Below are positions 1-11,886 of a stretch of 64,000 bases of DNA, piece by piece. Source of the stretch: Zea mays (lineage: Eukaryota; Streptophyta; Magnoliopsida; Poales; Poaceae); contig NC_050104.1 in the NCBI RefSeq assembly GCF_902167145.1, forward strand, positions 110,867,849 to 110,931,848. Direction: 5' to 3'. The first letter of the stretch is position 1. Each line of letters begins with the position of its first letter. The position numbers and the translations under genes are program-made. Under the pieces are notes generated by a model. That model was not told where the DNA came from, did not search any database, and saw nothing but the letters and a program-made list of their open reading frames with translations.

Positions 1-1913
1 TGATGATAAAATATTTTAATCATTTATAAAGATGTAGTATAATTTATAAGGCAAGGGATTAGTTCAGAATTTAATTAATTAACTGATAAATTGTGATTAG
101 GCTAATTGTATTTCATGTGTATAGTTTGTTGTTCGTGATGTTTGCGATAAGTTCAAGAAGCGTAATTATTGCGCTTAATTGTACGACGATAATTAGTATC
201 TCCGTATGAAATTGTTCAACGCCTCGCCGCTAGGAGTTAATTCGCTATCGCATAGTACTATTTAGGTTTGTAATATTCCTGTTTATATGCATTCATGTGC
301 ATCGTGCATCTCAATTAGGTACGATAATTGATCGCGTAATGCGGAAGACGAGCCAAGTCGACCCCAAGCGCGGACTACTCCGCGTGGAGATGCTGATGAA
401 CGAACCTGCCTGATCAAGTGCTAGGATAAGGATGATCGTCAAGTGGTCGCCTAACAAACACTAACCTAGTGTTACTCAGGCAAGCCCCGGTGCATGCAAC
501 CCCTTTCCTTGTGTTTTTAAATACTTTTCGCACACTTTAAGTCTAGTGAAATGTGCATTAAGTTCATAGGAATTGCTTGAAACCCTTTGATGCATTGCTT
601 TCCTTGATATCCATACCTTTATAGATACTTCTGTGAAGTATCAAAATTATGATTTACTAAAATGCTTAGCCTTGCTTAGATCTTGTGGATAGAGGTTGTC
701 CATAGCCTAGCCCGGGAAAGGATGGCTTCTACCTGCAAGACTATTTTCATTTAGAGCAATAGTGGGATCTTACTGCAAAGTTCCCCGTGATGCTCTTTCA
801 TCCTAAGGAACAGACACAATCCTAAGGATGGAAATACTTAAATTGAGACTTGGGTTGGGAACAGGTGATGTTCTACCCAGGTTGGTTAAGGATTAATGCG
901 TATGTAGGCGTGCTGACCGAGGACCCTTTAACTGGTCACATGCCTCGTCATGGGTAAGCCTTGCCTCGGGCAGACTAAGGCCAGAATAAGATAACACGAA
1001 ATGGGCGTGGAGCGGTGGCGAGAGTAGCGTGTACCCTCCGTGGCAAGAGGCTGGACGGTGGTGTATCTGTGCTCTCGGTTTGCGTGAACCTGATCTGGTC
1101 TTAAGAACCCCGGTGGCGGGTTGACATATGCAAGGGTTAAGTGCTACATATGTCGTGTGATTGGAGATCCTCAGCTGAGTATAATCGATTCGGATCGCCG
1201 TACCTTCGCGGTTATGAAGACTTGGTCACTTTTCTACAACCTAAGTCAGGATATGAACACTATGGATAAAAATGATGTTGTAGTGATGAGATGTTGAAAT
1301 TAGACTAGATGCAAATAGAGTCTATTAATACTTAATATGGCGTTAAAAGATTGAAAGTAAGGACTCACTTTAGTAAGCTACTTCTGCAAAAGAATAAGTT
1401 GATTTTTGCTAAAGCCTCTCCTTGACTCCTATTTATCCAGCATACCCTTGAGAGTCTTTTCCTTAGTCGGGTAAGACTTGCTGAGTAATTCCATACTCAG
1501 GGTTTTATTCCCTGTTGTTTTTCAGGTTTTAACTTTGTGCTGTTGTTGACGGTGTTAAGTGCCGGTGGGCTCGGCCTTCTTATAAGTCTAAGTACTTCTT
1601 CTATACTTCTTATTGAGGATGGTCACTTGAGCTAGCATATATTTCAAACTTATACTTTTGTAATCACTCCGATAAAATAATGTAAATTTTTTATAACCTG
1701 TAAAATTTGGTAATAAGATTTCCGCTGCAAAAATGTTGTGTGTGTGATTTGTGTTACTTAATCCCGCGGTTCTGGTTGTAAGTGGTTTATCCGATGTCCT
1801 TGGGCAATCGGACGGATCCTGTTAAGTTATCTGGTGCACATGCATAGTTGTCTGAGGTCTTTAGGACAAGGACAGATGCATGTGGGCCCAATAACTTGGG
1901 AGGTTCTGCCACA
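1..1913 (+). repeat. 5' LTR of the LARD, 3' portion
   Basis: Base 1 aligns with 16277 and base 1913 with 18189, with no net length change. I count four substitutions, at 658, 1007, 1647 and 1819. The LTR ends in ...ctgccaca, directly followed by the primer-binding site, which fixes its 3' boundary. About 2.1 kb of this LTR lies left of the window. Confidence 0.9.
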
Positions 1914-1930
1914 GCTGGTATCAGAGGTGG
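1914..1930 (+). other. Primer-binding site (initiator-Met tRNA type)
   Basis: The string tggtatcagaggtgg lies two bases after the LTR end. It matches the standard plant LTR-retrotransposon site complementary to the 3' end of initiator methionine tRNA (TGGTATCAGAGC...), with divergence at the end. Confidence 0.85.
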
Positions 1931-4153
1931 ATTAAGTATATACGGTCACATACGTATTTTCAAAACAAAGGTTTTGGTTTTGAAAAAAAAACTATTTTCA
2001 ACTAAACACATTGTTTGGCTTTGAAAAACCGTTTTGAAAAACTATAATGCTAGCGACATCCTCTATTAAGCCCTAAGTTAAGGATTATCAGGTGGCTTAG
2101 TTAAAACCACTAACCCACAACCGGGTGGGTATTGCATACATGTGTATTGTTATTTTTGAGGCCATTCAGTCTTGAATGGATCGACGCTCAAGGTAAGGTG
2201 AGATGTGAGAGCATGACCGAACAAATGTCGGTCTAGGGAAGTGCTTAATTGTGGCGCTTGATTATATACATGTTCCACATATGTATATATGAAGGCTGCG
2301 ATGTAGAGTATTTACTTTTCTGGGAATTCAGTACCCCATGGATGTGTATGGGTATACAGACATGGGAATACTGAGAAGTGTAATGTACTTGTAACGACGC
2401 ACCTACGCTCAGGTATGAAGGTAAGTTACCATAATGAGTTGCCCTATGGTTAAAGTGTGGCAACAGCGCCTATGCTTGGCTCGGCGCTTAATGATGAGCT
2501 GGCCTCCATATAGCAATATATGGAGTATAAACTGTGATAAACTGTCATGTGTGAATTGCATCATTGGGAATTGGGCTGTGATGGATTTTTCTACAGGTAC
2601 ACTAACCTCGAAAACGTAGGTGTAGCTGACGACTAGCAAAATACCGAGAGAGAACGTGTGCCACCGCTATAGAACGCTATCGCCACAGTATGTTGGCAAA
2701 ACTCGTGAGGACGTATAGGACGAGCATGCATCCTGATTGTTGCATCATGTTTGTCACCTATACATCCAAAATGCTTCTCTCATCTTTATTCCAGTAACCA
2801 TTGATTGTAGATAATATGGTGTAATGCTGAATTATGAACTTCGATGAAATAGGTGTCCCCCATTTTTTTAGGTGACCTCTTAGGGTGCTTTATGTGTGCT
2901 CTTGTGTTGGTGCCGATAGAAGGTTAGTAGTTTGGTTACCTAAACCCCAAAACTAAGCTATGTTCTTGTCTAGTGAGCCATGACCCAAAGTTGATTTTTC
3001 CGTCATCACTCCATGACCAAACACATAAAAAAATAATAAATGCGTAGACAATTTCCTTATTGGACATAAATGTACCTAAGCTTAAAACAAGGATCTCAAG
3101 TCATGTCTCCTTTTAGAACCATTCCCTTGTTCAGTTGATGCAGGTTGAGGTCCCTATTGTATTCGGCCTCTCCTTGTGGATCACTTGTCGCCTTATTAAC
3201 GTAACCTAGGAAAAGCTTGTCCGACCATTTTCTTAAAGTTTGATGCCTTTGGATTCCCCATCTCTATTGAAGGCCTACCAACTTAATCTTATGATTGTTT
3301 TCCCTCTGTATCTAATCAGATGTTGATCCTTGACCTTGTGATCTCTATGATGGGCATAGAAATATGCTCGGGGCTGAAGTAACAGTCTCCCATCATACTC
3401 CTTTTATCAAGTTTAGGTTATGGCCATGTTTTGTTCATTTCCTTGGGCCATAATCTATTTGGCTCTCTACTTGTAACCATTCTTACAGGTGGAGTCTCTT
3501 TTGTATATTGTCATCCTTGCCCAGTCTAATTGTGTTGTGTGAGATTTCTTATTGGTTATGTCTGATAATGGTGTTATGACTAAAATCGGTGGTACCGCGC
3601 TGAAACCGAGGGCCACCTGTGGGTGCACACACATGGCTGCGCTACTTGGCACGCGCTAGTATCACAGTTAGTAGTCATAATCCATTATAAGACTATATTG
3701 ATATGTTAACTCCACGAATTGTTCTTACCACGTGAGATTCATTATTGGTGCCAATTTTGTAATGGTGTCACGATTAAGAACTTATGGTACCGCCGCGAAA
3801 CTGAGAGCCCCTTGTGAATGTACACACAAGATTATGCTGCTTGGCGCATGCCGGTACTGAAGTCTCTGGTCATGATCCATTATGGGATTGCGCTGATGTG
3901 TTATCTTCCGTCGACCTTCCCTTGAAACGATTTCGGTGTTGTTTGTCGAAGTGACCAAGCAACATCTATCATCTCTGTTGGATCAAAAGGGCATACCACT
4001 TTCATGTGTGGTCTCTTTTCTTTTGATCTTGCTAGTGACTACTTATAGAAGTTCCCTTTGCATCCTTTGTGTAAAGGCGAAGCCTTGGAGCTTTTTAGTG
4101 TCGAGAGACAACTGATTGGCTCTCAAAATAGAGATCTGCTTCCCCTGCTGCTG
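1931..4153 (+). other. Non-coding left half of the LARD interior
   Basis: About 2.2 kb with no open frame longer than about 76 codons in either strand and no recognisable gag, protease or polymerase motif. A-rich and T-rich tracts occur near 1975-2040. Two similar segments near 3540-3700 and 3720-3900 share phrases such as 'ggtaccgc..aaac.gagggcc' and 'atccattat', so a diverged tandem duplication of about 190 bp is likely. Nothing else is recognised. Confidence 0.55.
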
Positions 4154-5420
4154 TGAGAGCACCTAGAGGGGGGGGGTGAATAGGTGATCCTGTAAAACTT
4201 CAAAACTTAAGCCACAAAAACTTGTTAAGTGTTAGCACAATTATGGCCAAGTGGCTAGAGAGGAGTCAGAACACAATAACCACAAGAAATCAATCACAGA
4301 GATGACACGGTGGTTATCCCGTGGTTCGGCCAAGTACAAAACTTGCCTACTCCACGTTGTGGCGTCCCAACGGACGAGAGTTGCACTCAACTCCTCTCAA
4401 GTGATCCAATGATCAACTTGAATACCACGGTGTTCTTGCTTTTCTTTTCTCAATCCCGTTTGCGAGGAATCTCCACAACTTGGAGCCTCTCGCCCTTACA
4501 AAAGATGTTCACAGAGAATCACGGAGCAAGGGAGGGATTAGCAACTCACACACGACACAAAGATCACAGTGAATACGCACACACAAGACCCAGACTTGAG
4601 CTCAAAAGACTAGCCCACTAGAACGGAGCTCAAATCACTAGAATGTCGAACAAGTGCGCGAGATTGATGTGTGAGTGATCAAGAGTGCTCAAAGAATGCT
4701 TGGTTTTTTCCTCCATGCGCCTAGGGGTCCCTTTTATAGCCCCAAGGCAGCTAGGAGCCGTTGAGAGCACATCTGGAAGGCTATCCTTGCCTTCTGTCGT
4801 CGGGCGCACCGGACAGTCCGGTGCACACCGGACAGTGTCCGGTGCCCGATTCCTTTCCTTAATTGACGAAGCCGACCGTTGCCGACCGTTGCAGATCTGG
4901 CGCACCGGACAGTCCGGTGCACACCGGACAGTCCGGTGCTTCCTTCCGACCGTTGGCACGGCCACGTGTCGCGCGCCGATCGCGCGGCCGACCGTTGGCC
5001 CGGCCGACCATTGGCTCACCGGACAGTCCGGTGCACACCGGACAGTCCGGTGAATTTTAGCCGAAGTCGCCGGAGAAAAACCCGAGAGCGGCCTCTTCGG
5101 CCGAGGCGGCCTGGCGCACCGGACACTGTCCGGTGCACCACCGGACACTGTCCGGTGCACCACCGGACAGTCCGGTGCCCTAGACCGAAGCAGCCCCTTG
5201 GCTGCACACAGCCAAGTCTTCTCTTCTCTTCTTCTTTCTGTTTCTAACACTTAGACAAATATATTAGTACACAAAACCAATGTACTAAGACTTAGAAACA
5301 TACCTTTGTTGAAGATTTGCACTTTGTTCATCCATGGGCATTGATTTACATTTAAGCACTTGTGTTGGCACTTAATCACCAAAATACTTAGAAATGGCCC
5401 AAAGGCACATTTCCCTTTCA
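4154..5420 (-). repeat. 3' LTR of Sirevirus A
   Basis: 1267 bp. On the minus strand it begins TGAAAGGGAAATG (at 5420) and ends ...GGTGCTCTCA (at 4154). It holds many perfect palindromes of the form CACCGGACAGTCCGGTG, for example 4807-4823, a TATA box (minus-strand gctataaaag, 4731-4740) and a nine-G run near 4167. Against the 5' LTR I see substitutions near 4797, 4866 and 4960 and a one-base difference in the G run. Confidence 0.93.
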
Positions 5421-6222
5421 ATCTCCCCCTTTTTGGTGATTTATGCCAACACCACATAAAGCAACTAGAACAAGTGCAAAATCACTTCAAATAAAAACTC
5501 AAATTGGTTTTGATTCAATTTTGACATATATGGATCATCCTTTGCCACCACTTGGTTTGTTTTTGCAAATCAAACTCAAATCTCTATTTCTATGTCAACC
5601 ACACATGTTGAGGCATAAAGAGAGTCATTCCAAACGAGATTGATCAAAGATTTCAAAAACTCCCCCTAAATCCCATAATCAATACTTCTCCCCACAAGAA
5701 ACCAACTTTTGACAATAGAGACAATAAGAGACAAAAGCTTTTGACAAAACAAAAACTCTATTCTACTATTCTACTATTTTCAAAATCTCTCAAGTGGTAG
5801 CTGATCCATTTATCACTTTGGCCTTTATTTTCTCCCCCTTTGGCATCAAGCACCAAAACGGGATTAATCTTGGCCTCTTTACCCCATTGCCTCACCAAAG
5901 TCTTCAATTAAGAGCAAATGGCAATAAGATTTCATGAGATGAACTTGGAATTAGTTACCCTCTCATCGGAGTGCAGTGGAAGTCTTTCATGGTCCAAGTC
6001 CACCTTTTCCCTTTCAATCCTCCTCCGAGACTAAATCATCAAACTCAAGCACATGGTTAGTCTCAAAGGGTCAAGTTGTAACACATCTCCCCCTAAACAT
6101 GTGCATCACTTTGCAACGGACTTGTGAGGTCCAGGGAGTGTTTGTACAACTTGAGCACCATAATAAGCAACAAAATGCAAAAAGGAACATGATCAAAGGC
6201 ATAAACACATGTATGCTACAGT
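5421..6222 (-). other. Sirevirus A 3' untranslated region with multiple polypurine motifs
   Basis: 802 bp between the pol stop and the 3' LTR with no gene. Read on the minus strand, the polypurine tract aaaaagggggagat abuts the LTR (5421-5434). Similar purine runs recur near 5661-5670, 5829-5840 and 6085-6097. Repeated polypurine-like motifs here are a described Sirevirus hallmark. I see no envelope-like open frame. Confidence 0.8.
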
Positions 6223-9200
6223 TCAATCCAGGTTCCGCGAATCTAAGACATTTAGCTCACTACGCAGCCTGCAAAAGGTCTTCTCATCTAGAGGCTTGGT
6301 AAAGATATCGGCTAGCTGGTTCTCGGTGTTAACATGAAACACTTCGATATCCCCCTTTTGCTGGTGGTCTCTCAGAAAGTGATGCCGGATGTCTATGTGC
6401 TTTGTGCGGCTGTGTTCAACAGGATTCTCCGCCATGCGGATAGCACTCTCATTATCACATAGGAGTGGGACTTTGCTCAGATTGTAGCCAAAGTCCCTGA
6501 GGGTTTGCCTCATCCAAAGTAGTTGCGCGCAACACTGTCCTGCGGCAACATACTCGGCCTCAGCGGTGGATAGGGCAACGGATGTTTGTTTCTTAGAGTT
6601 CCATGACACTAGGGACCTTCCTAAGAATTGGCACGTCCCCGATGTACTCTTCCTATCGACCTTACATCCAGCATAGTCGGAGTCTGAGTATCCAACTAAG
6701 TCAAAGGTAGACCCCTTTGGATACCAGAGCCCGAAGCAAGGCGTAGCAACCAAATATCTAAGAATTCGCTTCACCGCCACTAAGTGACACTCCTTAGGAT
6801 CGGATTGAAATCTAGCACACATGCATACGCTAAGCATAATATCCGGTCTACTAGCACATAAGTAAAGCAAAGAACCTATCATTGACCGGTATGCTTTTTG
6901 ATCAACGGACTTACCTCCTTTGTTGAGGTCGGTGTGTCCGTCGGTCCCCATCGGAGTCTTTGCGGGCTTGGCGTCCTTCATCCCAAACCGCTTTAGCAGA
7001 TCTTGCGTGTACTTCGTTTGGGAGATGAAGGTGCCGTCCTTGAGTTGCTTCACTTGGAACCCAAGGAAGTAGTTCAACTCGCCCATCATCGACATCTCGA
7101 ATTTCTGCGTCATCACCCTGCTAAACTCTTCACAAGATTTTTGGTTAGTAGAACCAAATATTATGTCATCGACATAAATTTGGCACACAAACAAATCACC
7201 ATCACATGTCTTTGTAAAAAGAGTTGGATCGGCTTTCCCAACCTTGAACGCATTAGCAAGTAAAAAGTCTCTAAGGCATTCATACCATGCTCTTGGGGCT
7301 TGCTTAAGTCCATAGAGCGCCTTAGAGAGCTTACACACATGGTCGGGGTACCGTTCATCCTCGAAGCCAGGGGGTTGCTCCACGTACACCTCCTCCTTGA
7401 TTGGCCCGTTGAGGAAAGCACTCTTCACATCCATTTGGTACAACCTGAAAGAATGGTGAGCGGCATATGCTAGCAAGATTCGAATTGACTCTAGCCTAGC
7501 CACAGGAGCAAAAGTCTCCTCAAAATCCAAACCTGCGACTTGGGCATAACCTTTTGCCACAAGTCGAGCCTTGTTTCTCGTCACCACCCCGTGCTCGTCC
7601 TGTTTGTTGCGGAACACCCACTTGGTTCCCACAACATTTTGCTTCGGACGAGGCACCAGCGTCCAAACTTCATTTCTCTTGAAGTTGTTGAGCTCCTCCT
7701 GCATGGCCAACACCCAGTCCGGATCTAGCAAGGCCTCCTCTACCCTGAAAGGCTCAATAGAAGAGACAAAAGAGTAATGCTCACAAAAATTAACTAATCG
7801 AGAACGAGTAGTTACTCCCTTGCTGATGTCACCCAGAATTTGGTCGACGGGATGATCCCTTTGAATCATTGCTCGAACTTGGGTTGGAGGTGCCGGTTGC
7901 GCTTCTTCCTCCATCACTTGATCACCTTGTGCTCCCCCTTGATCAATCGCCTCCACTTGAGGTACCTGTACGACACCTTCGGTTGGGGAATGCACCATAG
8001 TTGAGGAAGAAGGTTGATCTCGTTCATCTTGTTCCTGTGGCCGCACTTCTCCAATCGCCATGGTTCGTATAGCGGCCGTCGGAACATCTTCTTCATCTAC
8101 ATCATCACAATCAACAACTTGCTCTCTTGGAGAGCCATTAGTCTCATCAAATACAATGTCGCTAGAGACTTCAACCAAACCTGATGATTTGTTGAAGACT
8201 CTATACGCCTTTGTATTTGAGTCATAACCTAATAAAAAACCTTCTACAGCTTTGGGAGCAAACTTAGAATTTCTACCCTTCTTCACTAGAATGTAGCATT
8301 TACTCCCAAATACACGAAAGTACGATACATTGGGTTTGTTACCGGTTAGTAGCTCATACGACGTCTTCTTGAGGAGACGATGAAGGTAGACCCTGTTGAT
8401 GGCGTGGCAAGCAGTGTTAACGGCTTCCGTCCAAAAGCACTCGGGGGTCTTGTACTCTCCTAGCATCGTCCTTGCCATGTCGATGAGCGTCCTGTTCTTT
8501 CTCTCTACCACACCATTTTGCTGTGGTGTGTAGGGAGCGGAGAACTCGTGCTTGATCCCTTCTTCTTCAAGGAACTCCTCCACTTGAAGGTTCTTGAACT
8601 CGGACCCGTTGTCGCTCCTTATCTTTTTCACTTTGAGCTCAAACTCATTTTGAGCCCTCCTGAGGAAGCGCTTGAGGGTCCCTTGGGTTTCAGACTTATC
8701 CTGCAAAAAGAACACCCAAGTGAAGCGGGAAAAGTCATCAACAATAACTAGACCATACTTACTTCCCCCTATGCTTAGATAGGCGACGGGTCCGAAGAGG
8801 TCCATATGCAGCAGCTCCAGGGGTCTTGAGGTGGTCATCACATTCTTGCTGTGATGCGCTCCTCCCACCTGTTTCCCTGCTTGACAAGTTGCACAAGGTC
8901 TATCTTTTTCGAAATGAACATTGGTTAGACCTATCACATGTTCTCCCTTTAGAAGCTTGTGAAGGTTCTTCATCCCCACATGTGCTAAGCGGCGATGCCA
9001 CAGCCAGCCCATGCTAGTCTTAGCTATTAAGCATGCATCTAGACCGGCCTCTTCTTTTGCAAAATCAACTAAATAAAGTTTGCCGTCTAATACACCCTTA
9101 AAAGCTAGTGAACCATCACTTCTTCTAAAGACAGACACATCTACATTTGTAAATAGACAGTTATACCCCATGTTGCATAATTGACTAACAGATAGCAAAT

Positions 9201-9429
9201 TATAACCAAGAGACTCTACTAAAAACACATTAGATATAGAGTGCTCATTAGAAATTGCAATTTTACCTAGCCCTTTTACCTTGCCTTGATTCCCATCACC
9301 GAATATAATTGAATCTTGGGAATCCTTATTCTTGACGTAGGAGGTGAACATCTTCTTCTCCCCCGTCATATGGTTTGTGCATCCGCTGTCTATAATCCAG
9401 CTTGAACCCCCGGATGCATAAACCTGCAA
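6223..9429 (-). CDS. pol: Sirevirus A Pol polyprotein (protease-integrase-RT-RNase H)
   Basis: Polyprotein of 1068 codons that processes Gag, copies the RNA and inserts the DNA. Domains in order: aspartic protease with WIIDSGC at residues 11-17 (Cys after DSG where Ala or Thr is usual); GAG_pre-integrase zinc site with H145, H150, C179, C182; integrase D210, D273, E309; reverse transcriptase with [10 protein letters not shown] near 666-675, [11 protein letters not shown] near 705-715 and catalytic YVDD at 752-755; RNase H with SDSDYAG near 915-921 and STAEAEY near 954-960. The frame begins at a TTG codon, so the stated start is only the first position after the gag stop. No ATG lies at the N-terminus. 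Pol is in the +1 frame relative to gag and stays open through the gag stop, so expression needs frameshifting or splicing. No stop or frameshift is seen inside. Confidence 0.93.
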   Translation of the reverse strand: MQVYASGGSSWIIDSGCTNHMTGEKKMFTSYVKNKDSQDSIIFGDGNQGKVKGLGKIAISNEHSISNVFLVESLGYNLLSVSQLCNMGYNCLFTNVDVSVFRRSDGSLAFKGVLDGKLYLVDFAKEEAGLDACLIAKTSMGWLWHRRLAHVGMKNLHKLLKGEHVIGLTNVHFEKDRPCATCQAGKQVGGAHHSKNVMTTSRPLELLHMDLFGPVAYLSIGGSKYGLVIVDDFSRFTWVFFLQDKSETQGTLKRFLRRAQNEFELKVKKIRSDNGSEFKNLQVEEFLEEEGIKHEFSAPYTPQQNGVVERKNRTLIDMARTMLGEYKTPECFWTEAVNTACHAINRVYLHRLLKKTSYELLTGNKPNVSYFRVFGSKCYILVKKGRNSKFAPKAVEGFLLGYDSNTKAYRVFNKSSGLVEVSSDIVFDETNGSPREQVVDCDDVDEEDVPTAAIRTMAIGEVRPQEQDERDQPSSSTMVHSPTEGVVQVPQVEAIDQGGAQGDQVMEEEAQPAPPTQVRAMIQRDHPVDQILGDISKGVTTRSRLVNFCEHYSFVSSIEPFRVEEALLDPDWVLAMQEELNNFKRNEVWTLVPRPKQNVVGTKWVFRNKQDEHGVVTRNKARLVAKGYAQVAGLDFEETFAPVARLESIRILLAYAAHHSFRLYQMDVKSAFLNGPIKEEVYVEQPPGFEDERYPDHVCKLSKALYGLKQAPRAWYECLRDFLLANAFKVGKADPTLFTKTCDGDLFVCQIYVDDIIFGSTNQKSCEEFSRVMTQKFEMSMMGELNYFLGFQVKQLKDGTFISQTKYTQDLLKRFGMKDAKPAKTPMGTDGHTDLNKGGKSVDQKAYRSMIGSLLYLCASRPDIMLSVCMCARFQSDPKECHLVAVKRILRYLVATPCFGLWYPKGSTFDLVGYSDSDYAGCKVDRKSTSGTCQFLGRSLVSWNSKKQTSVALSTAEAEYVAAGQCCAQLLWMRQTLRDFGYNLSKVPLLCDNESAIRMAENPVEHSRTKHIDIRHHFLRDHQQKGDIEVFHVNTENQLADIFTKPLDEKTFCRLRSELNVLDSRNLD

Positions 9430-9436
9430 GGCAAAT

Positions 9437-11836
9437 TTAGGCTTGGGACTTAGGTACCCAACTCATGTTGGGTCCTACAAGGTTAGTGCAAATATCCTTA
9501 GGGACCCAAATGCAAGTTTTGTCTCCCTTGCATTTTGCCCCTATCTTCCTAGCAACAATTTTCTTATCCTTTCTATAAATAGCAAAGGAAGCATTTAAAG
9601 CACAATAAATTGTAGAAGATTCATTTACTACTTTCCTAGGAGCACTATGAGCATCATTTCTCCTAGGCATTTGATGAACAACATTTCTTCTAAACACATT
9701 TCTACCAGGCATAACATGAGAACTAGAAGCAGTCATAGCATAAGAGTCATAAGCATGTGAACCAAAAACATCATGACCTTTAAAAGCATTTCTAGAATAT
9801 CTCCTATCATGATATAAAAAGGCATGGTTCTTTTTAGCACTAGTAGCCATAGGAGCCTTCCCTTTCTCCTTAGTGGGAATGGGAGTCTTATGGCTTGTTA
9901 AGTTCTTGACTTCCCTCTTGAAGCCAAGTCCATCCTTAATTGAGGGGTGTCTACCAATAGTGTAGGCATCCCTTGCAAATTTTAGTTTATCAAATTCACT
10001 TTTGCTAGTCTTAAGTTGGGCATTAAGACTAGCCACTTCATTATTTAACTTTGCAATAGAAGCTATGTGTTCACTACAAGCATCAATATCAAAGTTTTTA
10101 CATCTATTGCAAATAACAACAGTTTCACCACAGGAGTTGGATTTATTTGCTTCTACGAGTTTAGCATTTAAATCATCATTTATGCTCTTTAAGTTAGAAA
10201 TAGAATCATGGCATGATGACACTTCACAAGCAAGCATTTCATTCCTCTTAATTTCTAATGCAAGGGATTTTTGAGCCTCTACAAACTTATCATGTTCTTC
10301 ATACAACAAATCCTCTTGCTTTTCTAAAAGTATATTCTTTTCATTCAAGGCATCAATTAATTCATTAATTTTGTCTATCTTAGATCTATCTAAGCCCTTG
10401 AATAAACATGAATAATCTACTTCATCCTCACTAGATTCATCATCACTAGAAGAATCATAAGTATTAGCATTACGAGTGATTACCTTCTTTTCCCTTGCCA
10501 TGAGGCAAGTGTGATGTTCGTTGGGAAAGAGGGATGACTTGTTGAAGGCGGTGGCGGCGAGTCCTTCGTTGTCGGAGTCGGACGAGGAGCAATCCGAATC
10601 CCACTCCTTTCCAATATGAGCCTCGCCCTTTGCCTTCTTGTAATTCTTCTTCTTTTCCCATTTTCCACTCTTCTTTTCCTGGTCACTATCATTATCGGGA
10701 CAATTAGCGATAAAGTGACCAATCTTACCACACTTGAAGCATGAGCGCTTCCCCTTCGTCTTGGTCTTGTTGGGATGCTCCTTGCGACCCCTTAACGCCG
10801 TCTTGAAGCGCTTAATGATGAGAGCCATTTCTTCATCATTAAGCCCGGTCGCCTCAATTTGCGCCACCTTGCTTGGTAGTGCCTCCTTGCTTCTCGATGC
10901 CTTGAGAGCAATGGGTTGAGGCTCGTGGATTGGACCGTTCAACGCGTCATCGACGTACCTTGCCTCCTTGATCATCATTCGCCCGCTCACGAATTTTCCA
11001 AGTACTTCCTCGGGCGTCATCATCGTGTACCTGGGATTCTCACGAATATTGTTCACGAGATGAGGATCAAGAACGGTAAAGGACCTGAGTAGTAGGCGGA
11101 CGACGTCGTGGTCCGTCCAACGCGTGCTTCCGTAGCTCCTTATTTTGTTGATAAGGGTCTTGAGCCGGTTGTAAGTTTGAGTTGGCTCCTCTCCCCTTAT
11201 CATGGCGAATCGTCCAAGCTCGCCCTCCACCAACTCCATCTTGGTGAGCATGGTGATGTCGTTCCCCTCGTGAGAGATCTTGAGGGTGTCCCATATCTGC
11301 TTGGCATTGTCCAAGCCGCTCACCTTATTGTACTCTTCCCTGCACAAAGATGCTAAGAGAACAGTAGTAGCTTGTGCATTTCTATGAATTTGTTCATTTA
11401 TAAGCATAGGACTATCCGAGCTATCAAATTTCATTCCATTCTCCACAATCTCCCATATGCTTGGATGGAGAGAGAATAAGTGACTACGCATTTTGTGACT
11501 CCAAAATCCGTAGTCCTCCCCATCAAAGTGTGGGGGTTTGCCAAGAGGAATGGAAAGCAAATGCGAATTCGAACTATGTTGAATACGAGAATAATCAAAT
11601 GAAAAGTTCGAATTGACCGTCTTTTTGTAGTCGTTGTCACCATCCTTTTGGGAAGAAGTAGATTCATCACTATCGTCGTAGTAGATGATCTCCTTGATGC
11701 GCCTTGTCTTCTTCTTCTTCCCATCTTTGCGCCTGTGGCCCGAGCCCGAGTCGTTGGATTTGTCATCCCTTGGCTCGTTGACGAAGGACTCCTTCTCCTT
11801 GTCGTTGATCACAATTCCCTTCCCCTTAGGATCCAT
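9437..11836 (-). CDS. gag: Sirevirus A Gag
   Basis: Structural protein of 799 residues that builds the virus-like particle and packages element RNA. It starts at the ATG of [12 protein letters not shown], about 35 nt downstream of the primer-binding site. Residues 30-60 are Lys/Arg/Asp-rich. The copia Gag core occupies about 95-300 ([21 protein letters not shown] near 96-116). A CCHC zinc knuckle lies at C366, C369, H374 and C379. An acidic Ser/Asp stretch follows, then a long predicted coiled coil of heptad-like Leu/Ile (about 480-650). The C-terminus ends SWVPKSQA before TAA. The great length and coiled coil fit Sireviruses. The same protein occurs in copies C (broken) and E (intact) in this window. 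Confidence 0.93.
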   Translation of the reverse strand: MDPKGKGIVINDKEKESFVNEPRDDKSNDSGSGHRRKDGKKKKTRRIKEIIYYDDSDESTSSQKDGDNDYKKTVNSNFSFDYSRIQHSSNSHLLSIPLGKPPHFDGEDYGFWSHKMRSHLFSLHPSIWEIVENGMKFDSSDSPMLINEQIHRNAQATTVLLASLCREEYNKVSGLDNAKQIWDTLKISHEGNDITMLTKMELVEGELGRFAMIRGEEPTQTYNRLKTLINKIRSYGSTRWTDHDVVRLLLRSFTVLDPHLVNNIRENPRYTMMTPEEVLGKFVSGRMMIKEARYVDDALNGPIHEPQPIALKASRSKEALPSKVAQIEATGLNDEEMALIIKRFKTALRGRKEHPNKTKTKGKRSCFKCGKIGHFIANCPDNDSDQEKKSGKWEKKKNYKKAKGEAHIGKEWDSDCSSSDSDNEGLAATAFNKSSLFPNEHHTCLMAREKKVITRNANTYDSSSDDESSEDEVDYSCLFKGLDRSKIDKINELIDALNEKNILLEKQEDLLYEEHDKFVEAQKSLALEIKRNEMLACEVSSCHDSISNLKSINDDLNAKLVEANKSNSCGETVVICNRCKNFDIDACSEHIASIAKLNNEVASLNAQLKTSKSEFDKLKFARDAYTIGRHPSIKDGLGFKREVKNLTSHKTPIPTKEKGKAPMATSAKKNHAFLYHDRRYSRNAFKGHDVFGSHAYDSYAMTASSSHVMPGRNVFRRNVVHQMPRRNDAHSAPRKVVNESSTIYCALNASFAIYRKDKKIVARKIGAKCKGDKTCIWVPKDICTNLVGPNMSWVPKSQA

Positions 11837-11871
11837 CTCTTCGGGCGGTTAGTCCCTTTCTTGAAGAGAAC

Positions 11872-11886
11872 GGCTCCGATACCAAT
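11872..11886 (-). other. Primer-binding site of Sirevirus A
   Basis: On the minus strand the sequence attggtatcggagcc directly follows the 5' LTR end. It is the usual Sirevirus site complementary to Met tRNA (TGGTATCGGAGC). Confidence 0.88.

Noticed and set aside
4807..5180. Regularly recurring short palindromes that look CRISPR-like
   Set aside because: Units are LTR palindromes without uniform spacers, occur in every Sirevirus LTR here, and the genome is a plant.
4630..5250. 206-codon minus frame and overlapping plus frames in Sirevirus LTRs (also 12364-12984, 33904-34478, 41506-42089)
   Set aside because: They translate the CACCGGACAGTCCGGTG palindromes (RTVRCAPDCPV-type repeats) and lie wholly in LTRs. 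Open frames on both strands come from the repeat, not from a protein.
7003..9017. Plus-strand frames of 60-90 codons opposite Sirevirus A pol
   Set aside because: Shadows of a strongly coding minus strand; no domains.
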